Shown: in pieces, positions 25,565 to 37,568 of the stretch | How the letters are laid out: each line of letters starts with the position of its first letter | Numbering within the stretch: position 1 is the stretch's first letter | Assembly: GCA_033439265.1 (NCBI GenBank) | Contig: JAVTVX010000013.1 | Span: 5,544,501-5,608,500 of the forward strand | DNA from: Dillenia suffruticosa | Taxonomy: Eukaryota > Streptophyta > Magnoliopsida > Dilleniales > Dilleniaceae | DNA: 64,000 bases | Reading direction: 5' to 3' | The notes under the pieces: model-generated | What the model saw: only the letters and a program-made list of their open reading frames with translations | Told to the model about the DNA's origin: nothing | Database searches by the model: none | Translations under genes and position numbers: made by a program

Positions 25565-26699
25565 TTACATTTATACATATATAATATATAGGATAATGAA
25601 ATTGAGCATTTCTCTTTCAAACTAACTTTCTTAAAATATTTTATAAATATTCTTTGAATAAATCTAGTTTGTTTTATTTAAGAGAAATTACCAAAATTCT
25701 TTAGGGTATTATTTTTGAGAGATTGAGTTGGTTTTTCACCAAAAGTACATTTGAAGTGCTTTCGGTTCTCCTTTTCTTCTAAGATCGAAAGGAATTATGA
25801 ACATTTTTCTAATCCAAAATTAATTGTATAAAAAATATAAATACAAAATTTATAAAATTTAAGCTCGGTTTTTATTCAATAAAAGCAAAAAAAAAATTAT
25901 TATGATAAAAGTTTTTCTATACAATGTGAACTTTTCAATTTAAGTTGAGTATTGACATTCAAATGTTCCATGTTATTAAATCGATCCCAAACTATCTTTT
26001 ATTAATGATATGTTTAATCAGCTTACACTTGAATATTTGAAAATTATATTAAAATCGATTCTTATAAAAAAAATTCCCACAAAACCAAAATTTGAGTAAA
26101 TACAAAAATCAATTTATTTGGCCTTTAACCTAATACTAAAATAGGAACAAGATAGATTATTATTATTAAGAGACAAAATTCAAAATTTGACACTAATAAA
26201 TTTAGAGTTAAGATTAAACAAGTTAAATGAGGGGTAAGATTTAAAATTCAAACACTGATAGTAGGTTCTTTTATAATCATAATTAAGGTTATTAGAAAAT
26301 TTTTGATTTCAAAATATGTAGCAAAGTCTAATATTCTTCTGAAATTCCCATAATCATTTATAAAATATAATACGTTACCTAATTAAGTTGGGCTAGCTTA
26401 AGTGAAAATTATGGTGGAATATTAAATCAAACACAATACCTTGGCGAGTGACGTGTGGGTTGGAACGCGTGGGAGAGTGGCAGAGGGAAATTAGTGAGAG
26501 GAGGGAAGTAACAGTTAAAGGTGGCCGGCTGTGAGAGCTCAAGTGAGCAATGCCAAACCAGAAAGGCCATGTTTGCCCATTCACAAAAGGCCATTCTATA
26601 ACTAAACCCAACAAAATATTATACAAATAAAACATTGCACACAATAGAAAGGCTACAGTGACAGAGCGAGTGTTGGGGTGGTGGAATGTATTAGTCTAT
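22266..26699. other. Intergenic DNA, repeats only
   Basis: The first 200 bases may be PDAT1 3' untranslated sequence. After that no gene is supported for over 4 kb. Microsatellites and homopolymers: GA at 22844-22866, (ACAA)n near 23960-23980, a long CT tract at 24385-24446, poly-A at 25105-25134 and an AT tract at 25531-25552. Bases 23810-23930 and 25150-25450 are less AT-rich and could be fragments or a promoter, but carry no frame that resembles a protein. Confidence 0.5.
24291..24343 (+). repeat. 18-bp direct repeat pair
   Basis: CGATCATAAGATCCAAGA occurs exactly at 24291-24308 and again at 24326-24343, separated by 17 bases containing TCCCTCCGGGGACTTC. No function is evident. Confidence 0.85.
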
Positions 26700-26725
26700 A
26701 GAGAGAGACCATCTTGTTTTTGTTG

Positions 26726-26761
<36 letters not shown>

Positions 26762-29220
26762 TTGAAGGGTTTCAGGAGAGGAGACATGCCTAATATGAAC
26801 CCAACAACTCCATTCATTGCTTCTCTTCTTATCCGATCCCAAAGGTCTCTCTCTCTCTCCTCTTTCTATGTTGCTTCACTTTGTGTACTTCACATGCCCT
26901 TTTGTCTTCTTCTTTTTCTTCCTCTTCATCCTTTACTTTCTTTTTCTGGGTCTCTTTTATTTTTAGCACATAATAATAGATTTCTCGTTTTGAATGCATA
27001 TGTAGTTTTCTTAGATCGTGATTGTGATGCTAATGTTTATTGCTGTCGGTGCTGAAAAAAATATGAGCTTTTGAGAGTAATATTGTTTGGTTGGCTATCT
27101 GAATTACTTCTTCTTCTAGTTAGTTTGCCTTTCTCTGAATCTAGTTGTGGGTATTGCTTGTTTTTTTGTCATTTCCATATTTGGGTGTATGAAATCTGCT
27201 AATTTTGGGTTTTTAGTCTTTTGATTCCTTTTTTCTCAAAGGGGTTCTTTATTTTTACTTTTTATCCCTTTAATATGTATATTTTTTGTTTCATTTTTTG
27301 CTTACAGATAATTAGTATTCTGGCTATGCTTGGTGAATTTTGCTATTTGAATTCTGTTCTTAGATGAGTCAATGATCTTATTTCATGGGTTTTGATGAAG
27401 GGCGTTTGATGTTCAGAGAGAGAGAGAGAGAGAGAGAAGTAAGGAGGTGAGGTATTTTTGTCTTATTTGATGGATTTTGTTGGATTCTTACTTTAATCTG
27501 TTGCATAATATGTTCAGATGTTGCAGCATGGACAGAACGTTGGATTAGATTGCTCACGAGAAGGCACTGTCCTTAAAGATTATTATTTACGGTTTTAGGA
27601 AGTTGATTCATTAGATCATAGGAGTTCAAGGTTGCTTGAAATCACATTAGTGATCTGATAAAGTTGGCAATGGATGGTTAGTTTAGGTGCCGTGCACAAA
27701 GAAAGTGCAGAGCGAAGAGCATGGCAATATATATATATATAATTTCTATGACTACTTTTTTAGCAACCAGTGAATTATGTGAGTCATACCATTCTGGTAG
27801 GTAGGGGTTTGAACCTGGGAACATTATATGTCCAATGGAAACAAAACCGAGTTCCCAACCATTGTTGGGTTTTTATCTTGAAAAGTTCTTTAGGCCAAAG
27901 CATTTATAACATTTGATTTTATTTATCATTCTTTTTTTTGGAAGTTTTTGGTGTCATGAACATTATTGAATGAAAAGGAATCAACTGAAATATAAAATTT
28001 TTTGACGTGGCCTATTACTACAACAACAAACTTTGTCTTAATCATAAATTTTGGTGTCAATTATTTAAGAGATCGATATAGGAGAGAGGAGAGAGAAAAA
28101 ATAATAAAATAATATAATATAGTATAAAATTAAAGTTTAAAAGTAAAAATAAAGAAACTAAAACTAAAAAAATACAAATAATGAAAAAAAGAAGTAAAAA
28201 TAAACTAAAATTTAAATAATAATAATAATAATAAAAGTGCATTAATTCAACTAGTTCGGATTTTCTTACGCCATTCATTTCCATTTAAAGTCATCTTCTT
28301 AACTAAATTCTTGATATTCATATCTTTACGAAAAATTTTCATTCACGTTTTCAACGGTCTAGTATGAAATTTCACTAAACCTTGTTTATTTAAGGTTTCG
28401 CTCCTCCTTTGTAAGTTGCTATTTGTGGGGATTCTCGGCAAGATTGTGGATCTCTGTCAAGGTGATGAAATGTTCTGTTCTTGTAGTCTAGTGGTACTTA
28501 TAGTTGGAGTACTGAGTAGTAGGAAGGGAGAAGGGAATAAGGCTATGTGAGTTTAAGGTGGCGGTATTTGTGTTGGTGACAGAGCTTTGATGGCACTGAT
28601 GTAATGAGCATGAGAAATCTGCAAATCACAGAAATTAAATCCCATAGCATGGCTGCTGGGCTTTGGATGTAGCACGTGATAGTGCTTATGATTTGAAAAG
28701 ATAAATGGTTGTGGTTTTTGTATTATGTAATAGATTTTGCTTAGGGATGTTAATAGTTTGTCAATGGTTACGTTTTCGGTGGTTGATTTGATGATGCAAT
28801 TCTGCAGCAATAGTCTTGGCTGCCGGAGTTTGTGGTTTTTACTATAGTGTTAGCCCAATCCGAGGTCTGTGTTTTTTATTTTGCCAGTGAGTCTCATTTT
28901 TCTTGGTCCAGCTAATCTTGCCCATCGATCCATCAAAATGTGCCTCTATGCGGCTGGACGTTTTCTGTATTCTGTTTGACATTGCTTGTTTTGTAAATTT
29001 TATTTTTATTTTTATTTTTTGGGCATGGAAAATAGTGTGCATACTATAGTCAAGCCTGCAGATATGATTCAATAGTTACCTATGAACATTTTGGGATAGT
29101 AAGAGCCACAGCTTATCTCACAGGGTGCTTTTATGCAGCTAATTTTGTATCCAACTAGTGAGTGCTCTTGAAAAAGAACCCCGCGCTATGTCAACAGTTT
29201 GAAATGCACTATTAAGATAG
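26700..29220 (+). promoter_or_regulatory. NF-YA leader and probable long 5' UTR intron
   Basis: A GA tract (26728-26758) is followed by a short stretch with exon-like composition (26759-26844) ending CCCAAAG|GTCTCT, a usable donor at 26845. Everything to about 29200 then looks intronic: T-rich, another GA tract at 27415-27438 and AT-rich DNA at 28060-28240. NF-YA genes commonly have introns in their leaders. The first segment holds an upstream ATG at 26786, open through the donor. The exact leader exons cannot be set without transcripts. Confidence 0.4.
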
Positions 29221-32220
29221 ATGGCTACTAGGATCCAGAGTTTGCCAGAAAAGAATTTTGACCAAACGTCTGTACATTCAATGTCCCGTTTTGCTGTTAA
29301 TTGCTCATCATGGAGGAACCTAAGTCAACAGGAATATCCCCAGTTTTTGTCCAAGAATCTAACCTTGAAAGTGGAATCCCCACCGCAAAACTGTCAGAAT
29401 GCAAGGAATATAAATCTTCAACTACGAGACCAGGATTCATCGTCAACTCAATCAGCTGGCCAATCAAACAATGATGTAACTGTTGTAGTTGGAACTAATC
29501 CTCAAGAACAGAGCATTTCTTCGGAATCTGGTATATATAATTTATTTATTCAATTAAAGCAAAATATTATCCATAATTTAGCTTCTCTGCTTTCACTTCA
29601 ACAGAATGATACAACTGATCTTACAGAATGGTGGGTGAAGAGCACTCTTGATATATGAAGTAGTTATTATTATCTTTTTGCATTAAAAAGTGCTGCTTTG
29701 ATCTAGTTTCTTTGTTGCTTGCTTGTTGGAGGAAGGGGGGATCATGTGCCAATTTTGTTTCCTAATCGGTGCTGTTATGAGCTATGAAAGTAATGTTCTT
29801 CAGGAGTCACATGTTGTCCAAAAGCAGTTTTTTGTTAGTGGCACGTTCATTCTATAATCTGCAATGTTGATATTGATGTTTCATTACAATGGTCTTTTGC
29901 CTCTATCTCATTTGTATGAGTGCAAATACATGTAGCTTTTATATGTGTTTATTTCTATATAGATTATTTGAATACCTTATTTCGATGTGTCCAACGCATG
30001 TTTGAACTCTATTCAGTTATGATCCCTTAGGCATCATTGACATGAGAGATGTCATTTCTAGTATTTCTATTAGCTAATTTTGGTTATGGGGAATTGTGAT
30101 GTTCATCTTACGACAACGCAGCACTTGCAATTGAAAGGGGTTTAATGGTTTCCAATTCTGTTTCATTGGGTGATGTATTGTTCTTATGCATGAAGCTGAA
30201 GGTGCCTTTATCCAAACACAAAGAACAGAAATATAGTCTGACCATTTATTCAAATGCATCTTTGAATATTTCTCAGCATGCTGGCCATTTACAAAAGTGA
30301 GAAGCTTACAACTAATGTCCCTTTGGAAGGTTTTGCCTAGTCTCTGGTGTACAGATTGCTGATTTGAAATATTCAAAGCTAAGTTGGGGATTTGCTTTTG
30401 CCTGATCTCTGTCTGTGTGAAAAATATTAATAATGAAATTATAAGCTTTAAAGTTCTGCTGTTCCTTGTTTCATTGTGAAATTTTAGTTTTATTAATAAT
30501 GAAATTATAAGCTTTAAAGTTCTGGTGTTCCTTGTTTCATTGTGAAATTTTAGTTTTATTACTGTTGTTTCCAGCTTAGCAGGCTTGCACTAACTTGATG
30601 GTTTATATTTTATGATCTTTAGTTCAAGAGGACAGTTATGGGAAGCATGCAGAAAGTCAGTTGAAGCCAGTTTATTTAATGGGTAATCAAGAAATGGTCG
30701 TTAATCCTTCCCATGTTGATTTTAGTCATTCAATGGTAAGTTAAGCTACTTCAATCAGTCCTTATATTGGAACATGCTAAACAGACATCTTCTCTTCATG
30801 TTTCAGGCTCATATCCTATACCCTTATGCTGATCCCTATTTGAGTGGACTATTGAGTGCTTATGGACCACAGGCTATTGTAAGTTTTGTTGATCACATCT
30901 AATTTGCTCCTAGTTCAAGATAAATTTTGTATGTAGTTGATGTTTGACAGCACCGGCTTTTACCCATTATGCCCATTGCTTGCGTTTTTATTGCCAAAAC
31001 ATTATGTTAGTAACAGGACGTCAAAATATCTTATCATTTTCTACTGGCTTCTTGAAATAAGTGTTTGACCTGAAAATAGTAATGGAAAGAAGATATTGGA
31101 ACAATTATTAATCATGCTTATGATGAATGAATCTGGCTCCTGAGCTAAGGTAAATTTATGTCATCAAGACTTGGGTCACAAGTAATGATAAAATGTCAAC
31201 CATCTCATCTATTTCATCCTATTCTGTAGTGTTTTTCCTTTTTTGAGTGTTTTAAATTAATCTCCTTTCACTCTATCTGATAATAAAACTCTAGCAGATG
31301 CAGCCACAAATGGTGGGAATGACACCTGCACGTGTCCCATTGCCCATTGACCTTGCTGAGAACGAGCCCATCTATGTCAATGCGAAACAATATCATGGGA
31401 TCTTGAGACGGAGGCAGTCTCGTGCAAAGCTAGAAGCTCAAAACAAACTTGTGAAAACCCGAAAGGTTAGAAAATTAATACTGAATTTCTAGCTCAAAAT
31501 GAATTGTTGAAACGTTAAGACATTTGTAGTTAATACTTGTGGTGCTTAGCATTCTAGTACATCTCTATTGTCACACTGGCCTCTGGGTTTTATTGCTGAC
31601 CATGCACGGGCCTTCTCTTATGCCAGTGGCCTATGCAGGCGATTCTGCTTCCAACATCTTGTAAAAACACCTACGACAATGGAAACATATTGTGTCATAC
31701 ACTCATAATTGTTGAGTTTCATCTTGTTAAATAGATAGCCTTAAGCTGACCAGTAAGACCAATTTCTTCTCTGCCGCAGCCTTATCTTCACGAGTCTCGA
31801 CATCTCCATGCCTTGAATAGGGTCAGGGGTTCAGGTGGACGCTTCCTCAGCATTAAAAAGCTCCAAGAGACCAACCCTACTTCCTCCACCAATGTCCAGT
31901 GCTCCTCTAGCTCTGGCAACATGCATCAACGGGTAGCAATGTCAGAATCTGAGAAGGGTAGGTCTACTACTGGCCTAAATGCTGCCTCAGTTGCTTGTGC
32001 TACAACAGTCTCCAATGTTGGCGCTAGCTCCCAAGAACCAATTCGCAGATTCTCAGGCTTATCTTCACAACTGGGTGGAAGTACACAATGCAGTGGGGTA
32101 CTTATGAGCAACGGTAACCAGCATCATGCTCCGTCGTCCGGTGAGGTATGGAACAGTAATACCATGTCACCTGGGTCGGCAATTCATCCTTGGCTTTGTC
32201 ACTTTACTTTTAAATGTTAG
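29221..32220 (+). CDS. NF-YA: Nuclear transcription factor Y subunit A (NF-YA5/6-like)
   Basis: Five coding exons: 29221-29530, 30623-30735, 30807-30878, 31298-31465 and 31780-32220, phases consistent, 367 aa as read. The subunit binds the NF-YB/NF-YC histone-fold dimer and reads CCAAT boxes. The NF-YA core lies at about residues 188-245: the association helix ([20 protein letters not shown]), a linker, then the DNA-binding segment ([23 protein letters not shown]). The N-terminal half has the [10 protein letters not shown] motif seen in the NF-YA3/5/6/8 clade. Intron 3 ends CTAGCAG, a tandem NAGNAG acceptor that can add one Gln. The C-terminus is odd: the frame crosses a miR169 target site that normally lies in the 3' untranslated region. 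A stop preceded by SVVR lies one base out of frame at 32142-32144, suggesting a 1-nt shift. Confidence 0.92.
30425..30556 (+). repeat. 66-bp tandem duplication in NF-YA intron
   Basis: Two adjacent 66-base units, 30425-30490 and 30491-30556, differ at one base (CTGCTG versus CTGGTG). They lie in the intron after the first coding exon, about 70 bases before exon 2. The near identity means a recent duplication. Confidence 0.92.
32176..32196 (+). promoter_or_regulatory. miR169 target site
   Basis: The 21 bases begin TCGGCAATTCATCC and end TTGGCTT. Against the complement of miR169 (family sequence from memory), only two positions differ: base 8, and the last base, opposite miRNA nucleotide 1 and variable in the family. 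The central positions 9-11 pair. miR169 cleavage of NF-YA transcripts is well established in plants. Here the site lies inside the open reading frame as sequenced, 32 bases beyond the out-of-frame stop at 32142. Confidence 0.88.
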
Positions 32221-34310
32221 ATTATCCATAGGAAAAATGGACGGACTTGTACTTATCTGCATGTGCTATGCTACTGTTAGCTTTATTTTGCCTTTTTATG
32301 GTGGTAATTTGGGTTCTTTGTTAGAAAGATGATCAACATTGTGGTTGCTTGAAATGGTATGAGTTCCAAACCAACTCACAGGTTGTGATGCTTCTTTATT
32401 CCAGACCCCGAGTTCTATAATTGGTCAACTTCTTTATCTACCTTTTATGTTCTCATCGTTACAAAGATCCATTGGAAGAGTTTAGATTTGTGGAGTTGAG
32501 ATTGTTGTGTGGCTGGTTTTTGGATGCTACAGGGATTCTAAATCTGAATTTAGGAAAAGTCTCTGTTAGAAATGCACATGACCCTTGTTTGCTCTTGGCA
32601 CTATGGGCTCCCAATGCATGATAGGGTTGACATTTGAGCTTACTCCAACATTTTAATCCTGTTAAAGAGGAATCAAATCTTGTGCAGAATCTTTTTGGGG
32701 TTCCAATATTTAATTGGTCAAAGGTCACTCGTTTTGGATTTTGAGCTTGATTGGACCTTCATGCGGGGCTAACTAGGCCGGTCTTGGGTATATCGGTTCA
32801 GTCCAGCCCGAGCTTTGTGATGAGGAAACAAACCAGCTTGCCAACTAGGCTGGACTTGGGCATATTAATTCCGTCCAGCCTGGGCCTTGTGCTTTGTGAT
32901 AATGAAACCAACCATCCAAGAGCGATAATGAATGCGCTAGAACAATGAAGGTGTTTTTTTTTTTAATTGATCTTCCGAAAATTTGACTAATTCGTCGTGG
33001 TTCAGTTTAGGTTTCATTTTCAAGATTAGACATTAAATGAGTGAATCCGATATCCTCTCATTAAGATAAACGGGTCAATGAAACTAGAACAATAAAATTG
33101 TCATCCTCTACTGACTGAGATACTTAATCATCACTTGAGCGCTGGGTTGCAATCACTTACTATGCTTAATTTCCAAAGATTTTAAAGTCTCGAGTTAGAT
33201 AAAAAAGAAAAGAAAGAAAACTTAAACTTATTGGCCTAATCACCTAAGGCTACATTTGGGACTCATGATTGCACGGCCAAGTGAAAAGAGGTTTTGGGCA
33301 CAAGTTGAGCAACCTTAGAGGTGTGCCCAATTAAGCTAGAATGGAAATAATATTAAAGGGTTGAGTGACTTTTTAGGTAAAATTATTAGAGCATGATGGT
33401 GTTGATGTGACGGTTTTAGGTTAATTCATCAATGTGGCACAAAATCATTTCATGCCTAAATTTAATAAAAAGGTTATGTTTGGCTCTTCCCAACGTTATT
33501 TATCAAATTTGTTTTCACTTGCCAATTTGATTTGTACAAAATTTTTCCCCCTCTGGCCATATATATATATCTCCTTTGCTTACGCTTTGCCCCTCCCAAA
33601 CATGATAGTGGGCCACTTCTTCCACTCCAAAATGTGAGAAATACTTGGGGGGTCACCTTTCTTTTCCTATCAATCTAAATAAAATAAATTTTTAATATAA
33701 TATTTTATAAGTAAAAATCATTTTTTTCTATGAAAAATTAATAAGATATATCAATAATTTTTTGTATTAAAATTTTCTCCTAATATAAACACCACCTTGG
33801 CATTCTTAACTAGTCATTTATGGTCATTAGGTAAGCAACTTTTACGAGCACCAATTTGTGTGAAATCGACCATTGTGCTTTGAGTTAATCTTATGAAAAA
33901 CTTATTCTCTATTTTTTAATTTACAAAGATTATAAGTAAAATAAAAAATTATAAATTTTATTAATACTTGTAGACTAATTTAAATTTTTAAGAGAATTTT
34001 TTCAATAGGACTTTAGATTCTGGTGGTGGGTAATGCTAGTTTACTTTTTTTTCCCCCACTTGTTTACATTCCACCACCAAAAGGATATGACCAAACAATG
34101 AGTCCAAGTGCAAACCCAACGAGTCCCAAAGGTCAAATAGCATAAATTATCTATTTGATTCATTTTATTACAAAAGATATAAAAGGGTAGTATTTGAAGT
34201 CACATAAATATTTATGCAACATAAGCATTACGAACAAAAATTCGCCACCCAATCATCACACCTAGAATTCACATTCCCAAGAGAACTCAACACCTACACC
34301 CACTCTCAAT
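32221..34310. other. NF-YA 3' region and WAV2 promoter
   Basis: The first few hundred bases are probably NF-YA 3' untranslated sequence. A GC-richer tandem repeat lies at 32771-32917. From 33000 on the DNA is AT-rich without supported genes. The last 300 bases should hold the WAV2 promoter; no clear TATA box was assigned. Confidence 0.5.
32771..32917 (+). repeat. Degenerate 72-bp tandem repeat
   Basis: Two units starting AACTAGGC at 32771 and 32843 share the blocks CTTGGGYATAT, GTCCAGCC and CTTTGTGATRA-GAAAC. They are GC-richer than the flanks. A similar vocabulary (AGGCTGGAC, CAGCCCAGCCTGGC) recurs near 38890-38945, so both may belong to one dispersed family. Confidence 0.6.
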
Positions 34311-34388
34311 TCTCTCTCTCTCTCTCTCAACCCCATCAACAAAATCAGGATTAGAAGCCCACCTGATTTTTTCATAGAGAGAGAGAGA
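34311..34388 (+). promoter_or_regulatory. Predicted nested hairpin in WAV2 5' leader
   Basis: An outer pair of complementary tracts, (TC)9 at 34311-34328 and (GA)6 at 34377-34388, encloses a perfect 9-bp inverted repeat: AAAATCAGG at 34341-34349 and CCTGATTTT at 34362-34370 with a 12-nt loop. The structure would end two bases before the WAV2 ATG. In RNA this could form a two-tier stem that slows ribosome entry. Pairing is read directly from the sequence; any effect is inferred. Confidence 0.55.
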
Positions 34389-34390
34389 CA

Positions 34391-37300
34391 ATGGTGTCAT
34401 ACGTGAGTGTGTTGTTGTACGGAGTGGGAGGAATAGTGGTGGCAGGACTGGCATTATTGGTGGCTTTACAAGAGAAGCTGGTTTATGTTCCTGTTCTTCC
34501 TGGTCTCACCAAGTCTTACCCTTTCACTCCCGATCGTCTTCGTCTCAAATACGAGGATATTTGGCTTCATTCTTCTGATGGGGTTCGTCTTCACGCTTGG
34601 TTCATCAAGCTCTTCCCTGAATGCCCAGGTCTGGATTGCTCTCTCTCTCTTTCAGTCGATTTGACTTGATTTTGGTCATTTGGGTCTGAAATATGTCTCT
34701 GATCAGTTTCAACTTGATCGTTTATGGTGATTTGTGAGGATCCTTTTGGTTTTTAGGGTTAGGTTGCTGTTGTGCTCTTTTAATCGCTGTTGTGCCCTTT
34801 TAATTGGACTAGGGCTTATGAGGAATTTGGAATTTAGGTAATCATTTTTGAAGAATTTGGTTTTGGATTGAATTGTAGCTATTTGCTCCAAATTTCTTAC
34901 TCTTTATATGGGAAGACGGGCTTGCTTCGGGTTGTGGAATTTAGGGTTATTTGGGAATTTTGGTAGTATTTGGATCTGGGGTTTTAAAGAAAACCCAAGA
35001 TCTCATTGAATTGTAGCTATCTGCTCTAAATTTGTTTACTTTTTATATTGGAAGAATTTAGGGCTTGTTGAGAAACTTGGAACTGTTTTATGCTTCTCCC
35101 TCCCTCTCTCTCTCTCTATCTCTCTCTCTCTCATATTTTTTATTCGGAGGGGGGCATTTGGTTGTGGCTTTGAAAGAAAAGCGGAGAATTTCTCTAAATT
35201 CTATCCATTGCTCTCGGTGATGAAGAATGTTTGGTAGTTTTGGATCAACTATGTAGTGTTGTTGATGTAAGATCTCCATGTTAGATGGGTTTAATTTTTG
35301 ACATATTTCGAGGTTTTGAAGGTTAATTTTCCACCGATGTTGCAGGTCCAACCTTGTTGTTCTTCCAAGAAAATGCTGGAAGTATCCTTTACTTTTTCTT
35401 TGTGTATGTTTTTGTTTAAAGGTCTAGATAGTTTTTCTCGAAATTTTGTAACTTGATTGAAAATTTTTATTACTGCTGTTATTGGCCTTGACACTTATCT
35501 ACAGATATTGCACACCGTCTTGAAATGGTTCGCATTATGTTACAGAAGTTACAGTGCAATGTTTTCATGCTGTCTTACAGAGGGTATGTATATTCTTGCT
35601 CATGTTAGGATGTTATTCTTTGTGCTTGTTACTGCGTTAGTATCTGGTATGTGCCAATTCAGCTGTACTATGTAGTGCATAATGGTTTTCTATTATACAC
35701 AGTTACGGAGCAAGTGATGGCTACCCATCTCAGCATGGAATTATAATGGATGCGCAGGTTCACTTCACTGGACATATGTCATCCAGTCTTGGGCTTTAAC
35801 CTCTATTGCCCTCACTACTGATACTAAATCATGAAATTTTCCCTTTTATTGTTTAGGCTGCATTGGATCATCTGGTTCAGAGGACTGATATCGATACTGG
35901 AAGAATAATCATCTTTGGAAGGTCTCTTGGGGGTGCAGTTGGTGCTGTTCTTGCCAAAAACAATCCTGATAAGGTACTGTGTGTGTAGAGCTTTTTATTT
36001 CGTGACTGGCAGGGATTCAACCCTAGGGCCTGTTGATGAGCTTATAGAAAAATAATAGAACCCTCGTTCATTGTAAATGGAGAAGAAAAGAAAACATATA
36101 ATTCTCTGTGCCTTAGTTATGAGACCCTAATCATCCTTGCTGTGAAACTTTCTAGTTGTATTTTTGTTGTCAGATTGGGGCGGGGGTTGATGCAGTACTA
36201 CCAATTAAATAGAATTTGACCAACTGAATACTTTAGTGTTGTTCTTTTTACCACCATCATGAAGCGGTAGGTTGCTTCCTTTAGTTTTATAATTAACGAT
36301 GGTAATGGTTTAATAGAATTGCTTCAGAATATTCTCGTTGGCCATGCAAACTTCCATACTTGTGAAAACAGCAAACATGAATGTAGAATATTAGAAATAG
36401 CTTTTCAATAATGAAATGTGTTCCTGCAAATGGTAGAAGCGCTTATTGTACAAATCAATTATGCCGTTTTGCACCAGAGATACTGCCCTTTGATAGCTAA
36501 GTAAACTTCCATTTTCTTAATTAAGTGGACAAGACTATGAGAGGCCTATTTCCTTTTGTTAAGTATTGAACTACCTTAAACTTGTCTCCCATTTTTGTGT
36601 TATTATGTATGTCGAAATTTTGACTTGATTGAGAAAAACTTATGGACTCTTTGGTTTGTCATCTGTCTTGCTTTCTTTGTTAAATAAAGCACATCTTATG
36701 TGGACTTTTTACTTTGCCTAGCCATACTTGTTTTTCTGCACATGATATTGCAAAGAATGGACAATTCATTTTCGTGAAAATTTCGCTGAGTTGAGGCATG
36801 TACTAATGTCTTACATGTCCCTGCATCCGACAACCTTACCTGAGTCCATGTAACATAGAATGTATCTGCGGCCCGTTTCTGGTTGCATGCTCTCTTTTTC
36901 CTTGTCAATTTGAATTTTGTTTATTTCTTGCAGAGTTTTGCACCCGGAATTCTGTTTCAGCATCCCTTTAATGCTCAGATCACAAATGTGTTAAATTGAT
37001 TATGTGTTTTTTGGCCATAGGCTCATAAATTTAGAACTATCTGAGTTGTAGGTTGCTGCACTAATATTAGAAAATACTTTCACATCCATTCTGGACATGG
37101 CTGGAGTTTTGCTTCCCTTCCTCAAATATTTTATAGGGGGTAGTGGCTCTAAAGGACCAAAGATTCTAAATCGTTTTGTACGTTCCCCCTGGAGTACCAT
37201 TGATATCATTGGACAGGTGAGCCTAAAATTGCTGCTTGCTTGGAGTTGATATGCTATTGCAAGATCTCCTAAATTGATATAGCTTTCTACTCTATAATTT

Positions 37301-37568
37301 TCCTCGCTTGCAGGTCAAACAACCCATCCTGTTCCTCTCAGGACTGCAAGATGAGATGGTTCCCCCAGATCATATGCGAATGCTGTATGCTAAAGCAGCT
37401 GCACATAACAGGCAATGCATCTTCGTGGAGTTCCCTACTGGCATGCACATGGATACATGGTTGGCTGGTGGGGACCGCTACTGGAGAACAATTCAGCTGT
37501 TCTTAGAACAACATGCACCTCCAAAGAAAGAAGATCACCCAAACCATGATACTTATGGTAAACTTTGA
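34391..37568 (+). CDS. WAV2: WAV2-type alpha/beta hydrolase (BEM46/ABHD13 family)
   Basis: Seven exons: 34391-34628, 35346-35381, 35505-35583, 35703-35757, 35857-35973, 37052-37216 and 37314-37568, all GT..AG, 314 aa. WAV2 (WAVY GROWTH 2) in Arabidopsis is a BEM46-family membrane protein that restrains root bending. The N-terminus has one membrane segment at about residues 5-27 (VSVLLYGVGGIVVAGLALLVA). The hydrolase triad is intact: S159 in GRSLGG, D243 in SGLQDEMVPP and H275 in GMHMDTW; the substrate is unknown. Exon 2 is only 36 bases. A second C-terminus is possible: a donor at 37558 joined to an acceptor ending 38065 would replace the last residues with DEKTR and a stop at 38081-38083. 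The leader may fold into a hairpin against the start codon. Confidence 0.95.
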
